7,338 nucleotides of DNA, taken from positions 1 to 7,338 of the forward strand of contig SKZL01000176.1 of assembly GCA_007127395.1 (NCBI GenBank), in the 5' to 3' direction. Positions 1 through 5,478 of this stretch are shown piece after piece (the first letter of the stretch is position 1; every line of letters starts with the position of its first letter). A model generated the notes under the pieces. It had not been told where the DNA came from. It saw nothing but the letters and a program-made list of their open reading frames with translations, and made no database searches. The stretch is from Balneolaceae bacterium (lineage in GTDB: Bacteria; Bacteroidota; Rhodothermia; Balneolales; Balneolaceae). The translations under genes were made by a program, and so were the position numbers.

Positions 1-2739
1 AATGAACTCGAACAGAAGGATGATGAAGCCCGTTCTGAATTGCTGATCAAGGAGAGGGATGAGGCTGAAATTAAGCGTAAAGTGAACCAGCTGCACTCTA
101 CTGTCAGAGAACTGGAGACCGGTATAAAAATACTGGAAGAGAAAATAATCAGTGAAAAAGGTGTCATCAAGCAGTATCAAACCGATATCGAACAGAGCAA
201 GGTGGATATCGAGGAGCTCGAAAAGCTGAAAAAGGCGAATGAACTGACACTCGAGAACCTGAAGGATGAAAAAGAGATATCCGAAAAGAGTCTGGAGAGT
301 TCTAAAGAGACCTTCTCTGATGTTCAGCAGAAGTACACCAAAATCCGACATGAACTCTATGAACTCGAAATATCGATCAGCGATACAAACCAGAAACTGA
401 ATGCACTGCAATCGGACCGGATCAAGCTTGAATCCAAACTGGAGAGCAGTGAGGATGACCAGCTCCGCATAGTCAAGGATATTGAGAATTTTGAGGAGGA
501 GATTCTGAATGCCAAAGGTGAACTGGACCTGATAAAAGCGAAGGCTGAACAGAGTGAAAAGGAAGCTGAAGGGAAAGAGATGGTTCTGAAAGATGCCAGA
601 GAAACCCGGAAGAATCTCGAAAACCGGCGTGAAGAGCTTCGTGATGCCATTCGATCCCTGAAAAGTGAAGGCGATGCCATCCGTTCGGAAGTTGCCCTGC
701 TGAGAAGTATAGCAGATTCAAATGAGGCCATTCCGGGTTCTGTCTCCTACCTGATGGAGCAACATACTGAAAAATTTGACCTGCTCCTGCCGGTCGGTGA
801 ACTGCTTCATACTTCCGAGGAGTACGTTTATGCACTCGAAGCTGCTCTGGGCGATGCTGTGAACTACATTGTTACTGACTCCTGGCAAGAAGCTCTCCTG
901 GCATCCGGACTTTTACGTGATAATAACAAGGGCAGGGCAACTTTTATTCCGCTGAAGGAGCTGCAAACGGACTATCCTGTAGCTGAAGGTTCTATACTGA
1001 ACCATGTCTCATTTGAAAAAGAGTTTCAAGCTCTTGCTGAGTTACTTCTCGGCCAGACCATCCTGGCCGATGGTCCGGATCAGGGCCGCCAATTGCTGAA
1101 ACAGTCCGGCAGTTCGGCTGTGACCCGGGAAGGCGAGCTGATTACCGGCCAGTATCTTTTGAAAGGTGGAAGTAAAAACAGGCAGGCCGGTGTTCGGCTT
1201 GGGTTGAAAGATAAACTGGAGAAACTGGCTCAAAAGGAGAATCAACTTGCAGAAGAGCTCACCAAAAAAGAAAAGGAGCTGGAGAGTATTGTCACACAGT
1301 TCAATGAGCTGAACCTGGAAAAGATACGCCAGGAGATTACAGAGAAACAGAAGCAGATACGAGAGTACGAACAGCAGATGGGCCGTCACCAATCCGGAAT
1401 TCAGCTTTATGAAAAGAGTATACGTGATCTGAAAGAGCGTCAGGAATCTTTGGCAGGAAACAGAGATCAGGCCGTTGGTGAGCTGGAAGAGTTACAACCG
1501 AGGCAGAAAGAGCATCAGAAAAAAATTACAGATCTGAGCCAAAAGCAGGAGGAGTTGAAACAGCAGCTTCAGAGTCTGGAAGAGGAACGTTCAATTGCTC
1601 AGAATCGCTACAACGACTCCCGCCTCAAACATCAGGATGTAAAAAACCGCGCAGAGAATCTGAACAGGGATATCGAAAGAGCCGCTAACGGTATCACCGG
1701 AATGCGTACCCGCCTGGAATCCCGCAGTGAACTGTTGATACAAAGCAACGGGAAAATCGATGAATTCAGTAAATCTATTACGGATAGCAATTCCCGTCTC
1801 GAACAACTGCGTAAACAGAAAGAGGCTGCTGACGCGAAACTTGAGAAAGCTGAATTGGCGTGTAGTAAACAGAGAGGCTTGATCAATGAGATTGAAAAAG
1901 AGTTAAAAGAGTTGCGCAGAAAGAAGGAGGTTAACCTGGAGCTGGTTCACCATCTCTCCATGGCACGTGAGAAGTTTGAAATGCAGGCTCAGGGACTTTC
2001 AGATCATATTTGGGAGACCTACGGTGTTTTGATGGACCAGCTCACGGAAGAGCTCGACGCTGAGATCGATCCGGAAGAGGCTAAAGGACGGATTGCATCC
2101 CTGCGTCAGAAATTACAGCGGATCGGCGATGTGAACCCGCTTGCCATCGAAGAGTTTCAGGAAGAAAAAGAGCGTCTCGATTTTTATGAAGGTCAAATCA
2201 ATGACCTGAGGAAAGCGGAAAAAGAGATGCGGGAGACAATTGATGAGATCAATGAAACAGCAACTGAACGGTTCAATAAGACGTTTGATAGTATTCGCAC
2301 GAACTTTAAATCTGTATTCAGTACCCTCTTTCATGAGGACGATCATTGCGACCTGATCATTGAAGAGAACGCGGATGATCCTCTTGAGGCAAAAATCGAG
2401 ATCAAAGCAAATCCAAAAGGTAAAAGGCCCTCCGGAATCAATCAGTTATCTGGCGGTGAAAAAACATTGACGGCCATTGCACTTCTTTTTGCAATCTATC
2501 TTGTGAAACCCTCCCCTTTCTGTGTTCTGGATGAGGTGGATGCACCTTTGGATGATGCAAATATTGAACGTTTTTCTCAGATGATCCGCAGGTTCAGTGA
2601 GGATACTCAGTTTATTATCATCACGCACAACAAGAAGACCATGTCGAAAGCGGAGATGATGTATGGTGTTACCATGCCCGAAACGGGAGTGAGCCGACTT
2701 GTGGGCGTACGCCTGGATGAAGTTGCTGAAAATGCCTAA
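1..2739 (+). CDS. smc: SMC chromosome condensation/segregation ATPase, 5'-truncated
   Basis: This is the ATPase subunit of the bacterial SMC-ScpAB condensin, which organises and segregates the chromosome. The frame is open from base 1, so the gene begins upstream. The 912 residues here compare with about 1,180 for the family, so the N-terminal head with Walker A is missing. Order in window residues: coiled coil 1-240, rich in E, K, Q and L; hinge about 244-396, starting IPGSVSYLM, with an ALGDAVNYIV stretch and ending near LLKGGSKNRQAG; return coiled coil about 400-690; C-terminal head with GDVNPLAIEEF (709-719), the ABC signature LSGGEK (816-821), Walker B with D844-E845 in CVLDEVDAPLDDAN, and the switch histidine H876 in IIITHNK. 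This head is complete with no frameshift, so the gene looks functional. The hinge followed by the LSGGEK head separates it from RecN and Rad50. It converges with the minus-strand TPR gene, and any scpA/scpB genes are not in view. Confidence 0.97.
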   Translation, partial: NELEQKDDEARSELLIKERDEAEIKRKVNQLHSTVRELETGIKILEEKIISEKGVIKQYQTDIEQSKVDIEELEKLKKANELTLENLKDEKEISEKSLESSKETFSDVQQKYTKIRHELYELEISISDTNQKLNALQSDRIKLESKLESSEDDQLRIVKDIENFEEEILNAKGELDLIKAKAEQSEKEAEGKEMVLKDARETRKNLENRREELRDAIRSLKSEGDAIRSEVALLRSIADSNEAIPGSVSYLMEQHTEKFDLLLPVGELLHTSEEYVYALEAALGDAVNYIVTDSWQEALLASGLLRDNNKGRATFIPLKELQTDYPVAEGSILNHVSFEKEFQALAELLLGQTILADGPDQGRQLLKQSGSSAVTREGELITGQYLLKGGSKNRQAGVRLGLKDKLEKLAQKENQLAEELTKKEKELESIVTQFNELNLEKIRQEITEKQKQIREYEQQMGRHQSGIQLYEKSIRDLKERQESLAGNRDQAVGELEELQPRQKEHQKKITDLSQKQEELKQQLQSLEEERSIAQNRYNDSRLKHQDVKNRAENLNRDIERAANGITGMRTRLESRSELLIQSNGKIDEFSKSITDSNSRLEQLRKQKEAADAKLEKAELACSKQRGLINEIEKELKELRRKKEVNLELVHHLSMAREKFEMQAQGLSDHIWETYGVLMDQLTEELDAEIDPEEAKGRIASLRQKLQRIGDVNPLAIEEFQEEKERLDFYEGQINDLRKAEKEMRETIDEINETATERFNKTFDSIRTNFKSVFSTLFHEDDHCDLIIEENADDPLEAKIEIKANPKGKRPSGINQLSGGEKTLTAIALLFAIYLVKPSPFCVLDEVDAPLDDANIERFSQMIRRFSEDTQFIIITHNKKTMSKAEMMYGVTMPETGVSRLVGVRLDEVAENA

Positions 2740-2866
2740 GCCCCGTTCTTTGCGACTCACCTGAACTCTTAATCGCCTTGAAAGGCATCCCCCATCGCCC
2801 CCAGCAGGGTCGGGACAGACACTATCAGGGGGAATCGTAAAGGATCAAATTGGTAAAACTCAAGAA
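2740..2866. other. Convergent intergenic spacer with C/G-run foldback, possible terminator
   Basis: The 127 bases between the stops of smc and the TPR gene contain no gene. The part from 2787 to 2835 is unusually rich in C runs followed by G runs. C5 at 2789-2793 can pair with G5 at 2828-2832, extended by T2788-A2833. Inside that loop, CCC at 2800-2802 can pair with GGG at 2807-2809 around an AGCA loop, or the C run at 2798-2802 can use GGG at 2812-2814. A smaller stem, GCCT 2775-2778 with AGGC 2783-2786, precedes it. Neither strand has a U tract after the stem, so this is not a textbook intrinsic terminator. The position between two converging stops suits transcription termination in both directions, but that is inference. 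It may also be one copy of a dispersed intergenic repeat. Confidence 0.4.
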
Positions 2867-3805
2867 TCAATATTCCTGAGCCCTTGCCAGTTCTGCCTCA
2901 GCAGCGATAAATCCGAACGCAGGCCAATTACCACCATTATAAATCTCCTGCCAGATCTCAAATGCACGCTCTTCCCTGCCGTTGATGAAGTGCCAGTTGC
3001 CGATTCCATATCCCAGTGTCGCGTTTTGCAGCGCATCATCAGAAGCTTCCATCAGCTGATCCGGATGGAAAATCCCTTTAAAGACCAGGATCAAACTCAG
3101 ATAACCGTCATTTTCAAGCAACTCGATCTCTTCATTGATATCCGCAATCGCACGCCCTGCCGGTTCATCCCTCCCCATCCGTTTGAGTGTCATGTAATAC
3201 CAATAGAGTGTGGCAATCCTCATGTCATCAGTCAGTTCAAGTTGAAGTGCATTCTCATACGACTCAGCCGCACTTTCAAAATCACCCTTCAGATAATGTG
3301 CAAGGCCCTTGTGATACCAGACGTTAGATTTCAGGGTACTGGTCGGGATTCCGAACTCATTTGGTAAACCGTCCGGCTCAACCTCATCCGCCATGTTTCT
3401 CATCCGGTTCTCCGCATCTTCAAAATCCTGAATGGCCGCATCAAACATTCGGAGTGTAATAAATCTGTGCCCACGGTGGCGAAAAAGCCTGGGATCTTCC
3501 GGTTTTTTGAAAATACCTTCCGTGAAAATCCGGACTGCTTCTCTGTACTCCCCCAGATATGCAGTCCTTCTGCCCATCCAGATCAGTACATCGATATCCT
3601 CCGGATCAACCCGATAATCCATTATAGCCTGAAGAAGATTTGCATTGTACTCGTCAAATAGTTCCGGGGCTAAATCCGGTGCCCGAAGTGTATCACCAAG
3701 CAGTGAGTAGGTTTGTACTCCCTGAGGCATCGGTGGCAGTTGTGTACTATCCCTGCAGGAGGTAATGAATAGTAAAGCAGTAATTACGCATAGATATTTT
3801 TTCAT
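2867..3805 (-). CDS. TPR-repeat lipoprotein, function unknown
   Basis: This 312-residue protein begins with a short lipoprotein signal peptide: KK at 2-3, a hydrophobic core, then lipobox I14-T15-S16 before C17. It is therefore predicted to be exported and lipid-anchored. CRDSTQ follows the cysteine without the acidic run described as a surface-export signal in Bacteroidota lipoproteins, so I infer that it faces the periplasm. The rest is helical TPR-like repeat: about 72-102 (W-M-G...A-Y-L-G-E-Y-R-E-A), 105-135, 161-193 (Y-H-K-G-L-A-H-Y-L-K-G-D-F) and 196-226, with weaker repeats about 264-310. TPRs usually act as protein-binding scaffolds. No catalytic domain is visible and the partner cannot be read from sequence. 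The ATG at 3805-3803 is chosen because the signal peptide starts there; no strong Shine-Dalgarno site precedes it. The M28 peptidase gene lies 177 bases upstream on the same strand, too far for tight coupling. Confidence 0.88.
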   Translation of the reverse strand: MKKYLCVITALLFITSCRDSTQLPPMPQGVQTYSLLGDTLRAPDLAPELFDEYNANLLQAIMDYRVDPEDIDVLIWMGRRTAYLGEYREAVRIFTEGIFKKPEDPRLFRHRGHRFITLRMFDAAIQDFEDAENRMRNMADEVEPDGLPNEFGIPTSTLKSNVWYHKGLAHYLKGDFESAAESYENALQLELTDDMRIATLYWYYMTLKRMGRDEPAGRAIADINEEIELLENDGYLSLILVFKGIFHPDQLMEASDDALQNATLGYGIGNWHFINGREERAFEIWQEIYNGGNWPAFGFIAAEAELARAQEY

Positions 3806-3982
3806 CTGTCAGATTATCTTCATTAGATTAATTGGAAGCATTTAAAAACTAAAAGTTATTTCGACATTCCTGAGAGCTTTCAGATATGTCATTCAATTAT
3901 TGTACAAGCAGTACTAAATTTACCCCGACAGCAATCGGGAATCGTACTGTTTTAAGATTTATCAAAGCCTTCGAATGATGAT
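3806..3982. other. Intergenic spacer upstream of the TPR gene
   Basis: This 177-base AT-rich gap separates the end of the M28 peptidase gene from the start of the TPR gene, both read on the minus strand. It holds a short GC hairpin, listed separately, and probably the promoter of the TPR gene. On the minus strand, TAACTTTT (3858-3851) matches seven of eight positions of the Bacteroidota -7 element TAnnTTTG and would give a leader of roughly 40 bases. I see no TTG at the expected -33 spacing, so the promoter call is weak. No small coding region is supported here. Confidence 0.4.
3924..3939 (-). terminator. Short GC hairpin downstream of the M28 peptidase gene
   Basis: CCCGA at 3924-3928 and TCGGG at 3935-3939 form a perfect 5-bp stem around a 6-base loop, beginning 44 bases past the peptidase stop on the minus strand. 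The stem may extend by a C-G pair only if loops rearrange. On the minus strand it is followed by GTAAATTTAG rather than a run of T, so intrinsic termination is only a possibility. It could equally be a remnant of a repeated hairpin or protect the 3' end of the peptidase mRNA. Confidence 0.3.
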
Positions 3983-5242
3983 TTAAAAAGTCAGTACAAA
4001 ATCAATTTCATTTCCATCCCGTATGATCCGTATATCAATTTGTTGACCGGATTCAAATTCATTTAGTGTCTCCATGTAGGAATAGATATCTGACACTTCA
4101 ATCCCATCCATCTGAATGATAATATCACCGGATAGCAACCCTGCCAAATCTGCCGGCTGACCCTCACGCACACCTTCAATCCTAAAACCCCGGCCAGAGA
4201 AACTGTAGTCCGGCATCACACCCAATGTGACTCTGTCACCACTCATAATACCGGGTTGTGGATTTCTCTCTCCGGTAAATTCAATCTGATCCGGATCAAT
4301 ATCGGCGAACTGATACACCACTTCTTTTATATGATCCAATATCCATATCATTCCTTGTGCATTAATTTTGTCGGTTGTATCGGTAGGGCGATGATAATCC
4401 TCATGATTTCCGGTAAAATAGTGAAGAACCGGTATTCCGGCACTGTAAAACGGAGCATGATCACTGCTGCCGGCTCCGGTTTCAACACGTGATATCTGCA
4501 AAGAATCCTGTTCAATCTCATCCAATAGTTCATTCCATATATTTGCAGAACCCGTTCCGAAGAGCGTCAGATTACCCTCCGACAACCGGCCGATCATATC
4601 CAGATTGATCATGGCAACGATATTGTCGGTTGAGCCTCCCATCTCTTCAACAAAATGTGATGAACCGAGCAGTCCCATCTCTTCACCGGAAAATGCGACC
4701 AGCTGAACCGTAAGATCCGGCCGGTACATACTGAAGTAACGCGCCAGATAGAGTAGTCCGACCGTACCGGATGCATTATCATCTGCCGATGGATGAATAG
4801 TCAAGTCCGCGTCATGATCCATTGATATAGGCCCGCCAAAACCCTGCCCGTCGTAGTGAGCCCCTATGATGATCACTCGATTCGGGTATCTGCTGCCGGG
4901 AATTGAACCGGTAACATTTCGGGAGATGAGATTTTCGGCATCCAGCATATTTGCCATTGGGCCAGATAGAACAAACTGTTGGAGGTACGTACCATCATCC
5001 CCCGAAGGTATTAAACCATAGAGTAAAAAACGGTCTGAAATATAATTTGAGGCTTTTGCTTCAAAAATAGATCCTGCAAGTCTGCCCTGCATCTCTTCAG
5101 AGGCGAGGAAACCGATATGCTTATTAAGGAAATCCTCATCTGTTAAATCGCTAACAGATGGAGACGTACAGTTACCCAATACAAACAGAATAACTGACAG
5201 AAATAACAGATTAACCGAATAAAACGGGAAATTTCGGCTCAT
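3983..5242 (-). CDS. Exported M28-family zinc aminopeptidase with C-terminal PDZ domain
   Basis: This 419-residue protein is a di-zinc exopeptidase predicted to trim N-terminal residues from peptides outside the cytoplasm. An N-terminal hydrophobic stretch (about 9-23) precedes C25. The lipobox-like VLGNC has Asn at -1, so lipidation is uncertain although export is likely. The M28 fold spans about 35-315, with all expected active-site residues: H129 (GAHYD), bridging D155 (ADDNASG), catalytic base E187 and ligand E188 (FSGEEMGLLGS), D215 (NLDMIGR) and H284 (YHRPTDT). A PDZ domain follows at about 333-419, with carboxylate-binding loop LGVMPD and a typical GQPADLAGLLSGDIIIQMDG segment, probably for substrate or partner binding. 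The ATG at 5242 starts the signal sequence. It has only a weak AGG upstream and I see no convincing promoter. The gene is divergent from the riboswitch-controlled receptor. Substrate preference is not readable. Confidence 0.93.
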   Translation of the reverse strand: MSRNFPFYSVNLLFLSVILFVLGNCTSPSVSDLTDEDFLNKHIGFLASEEMQGRLAGSIFEAKASNYISDRFLLYGLIPSGDDGTYLQQFVLSGPMANMLDAENLISRNVTGSIPGSRYPNRVIIIGAHYDGQGFGGPISMDHDADLTIHPSADDNASGTVGLLYLARYFSMYRPDLTVQLVAFSGEEMGLLGSSHFVEEMGGSTDNIVAMINLDMIGRLSEGNLTLFGTGSANIWNELLDEIEQDSLQISRVETGAGSSDHAPFYSAGIPVLHYFTGNHEDYHRPTDTTDKINAQGMIWILDHIKEVVYQFADIDPDQIEFTGERNPQPGIMSGDRVTLGVMPDYSFSGRGFRIEGVREGQPADLAGLLSGDIIIQMDGIEVSDIYSYMETLNEFESGQQIDIRIIRDGNEIDFVLTF

Positions 5243-5262
5243 GATACCTACAAATATTTTTC

Positions 5263-5293
5263 TTGAAGCATACGGCTTTCTTGCCTATTTTTA
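5263..5293 (+). promoter_or_regulatory. Candidate promoter for the riboswitch-receptor transcript
   Basis: TTG at 5263-5265 lies 20 bases before TATTTTTA at 5286-5293. This fits the Bacteroidota primary-sigma pattern (TTG, about 19 bases, TAnnTTTG) except for the last base of the -7 element. Read as a sigma-70 type promoter it is TTGAAG, 17 bases, TATTTT. Transcription would begin near 5300, just ahead of the aptamer at 5314, which is the spacing expected for a riboswitch leader. Start-site data are absent, so this is a pattern match only. Confidence 0.45.
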
Positions 5294-5313
5294 AAGATCA
5301 AAACCAATCAAAA

Positions 5314-5394
5314 GGTTGGGGGTGTCCCGATAATAATCGAGACTGAGATCATACCCTGTGAACCTGAACCGGATCATACCGGCGTAGGGAAACC
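5314..5394 (+). promoter_or_regulatory. TPP (thiamin pyrophosphate) riboswitch aptamer, THI element
   Basis: This is a cis-acting RNA that binds thiamin pyrophosphate and controls the downstream receptor gene. All conserved blocks are present: CTGAGA at 5343-5348, which contacts the pyrimidine ring; ACCCTGTGAACCTGAACCGG at 5353-5372; and GCGTAGGGAA at 5382-5391, in the pyrophosphate-binding arm. The helices can be traced: P1 GGTT 5314-5317 with AACC 5391-5394; P2 5319-5323 with 5353-5357; P3 GTC 5324-5326 with GAC 5341-5343, continuing as CGA 5328-5330 with TCG 5337-5339 across one C-A mismatch; P4 CCT 5363-5365 with AGG 5386-5388; P5 CCGG 5369-5372 with CCGG 5379-5382. P3 is short and has no extra P3a arm. 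Known THI elements repress thiamin synthesis or uptake genes when TPP is abundant. The element sits 84 bases before the start codon on the same strand. Confidence 0.96.
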
Positions 5395-5395
5395 G

Positions 5396-5416
5396 TCTGA
5401 AAAGAATATTTTCAGA
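5396..5416 (+). promoter_or_regulatory. Hairpin between TPP aptamer and anti-Shine-Dalgarno segment
   Basis: TCTGAAAA (5396-5403) and TTTTCAGA (5409-5416) form a perfect 8-bp stem with a 5-base loop directly after P1 of the aptamer. It overlaps by one base a 12-base palindrome, AATCAGCTGATT (5416-5427). No T run follows, so it is not an intrinsic terminator. It may simply space or insulate the aptamer from the expression platform, or exchange partners with TTTCA at 5426-5430. The pairing is seen in sequence; the role is inferred. Confidence 0.45.
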
Positions 5417-5440
5417 ATCAGCTGATTTCAAATCTAACCC

Positions 5441-5473
5441 CCTCCCTCAATAACATCTAAATATTGAAGGAGG
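5441..5473 (+). promoter_or_regulatory. Shine-Dalgarno-sequestering hairpin (riboswitch expression platform)
   Basis: CCTCCCTCAAT (5441-5451) is complementary to ATTGAAGGAGG (5463-5473) at ten of eleven positions, the exception being C5446-A5468, around an 11-base loop. The 3' arm contains GAAGGAGG, the strong ribosome binding site of the receptor gene, five bases before its ATG. Folding would hide the site and block translation. In the TPP-free state the C-rich arm could instead be captured by GGGGGT 5318-5323 (with ACCCCC 5437-5442) or by AGGGA 5386-5390 (with TCCCT 5443-5447). Both capturing strands are used in the aptamer when TPP is bound. This makes a translational OFF switch the simplest reading. 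Confidence 0.7.
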
Positions 5474-5478
5474 CTCAC

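Noticed and set aside
357..1392. Minus-strand open frames opposite smc (357-731, 473-835, 1042-1392)
   Set aside because: Low-complexity shadow translations rich in Ser, Phe, Leu and Arg, arising from the Glu/Lys-rich coiled-coil codons on the other strand. The smc frame is clearly coding.
40..2739. TTG at 40 as the start of a 899-residue protein
   Set aside because: The same frame is open to base 1 and codes more SMC-type coiled coil. SMC needs an N-terminal Walker A head, so the true start lies upstream of the window.
1591..2760. Minus-strand open frames opposite the second half of smc (1591-1806, 1632-1886, 2113-2346, 2446-2760)
   Set aside because: They overlap the conserved return coiled coil and ATPase head of SMC, show no recognisable domain, and lack start signals.
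2990..3661. Plus-strand open frames opposite the TPR gene (2990-3367, 3432-3617, 3467-3661)
   Set aside because: The opposite strand carries a signal peptide, lipobox and TPR repeats in one continuous frame. These frames look like shadows.
4256..4533. Open frames inside the peptidase gene on either strand (4256-4492 plus, 4348-4533 minus)
   Set aside because: They cover the M28 metal-site region in other frames and have no features of their own.
5396..5416. Intrinsic terminator after the riboswitch
   Set aside because: The 8-bp stem is AT-rich and is followed by ATCAGCTG rather than a T run. Translational control by ribosome-site masking fits better.
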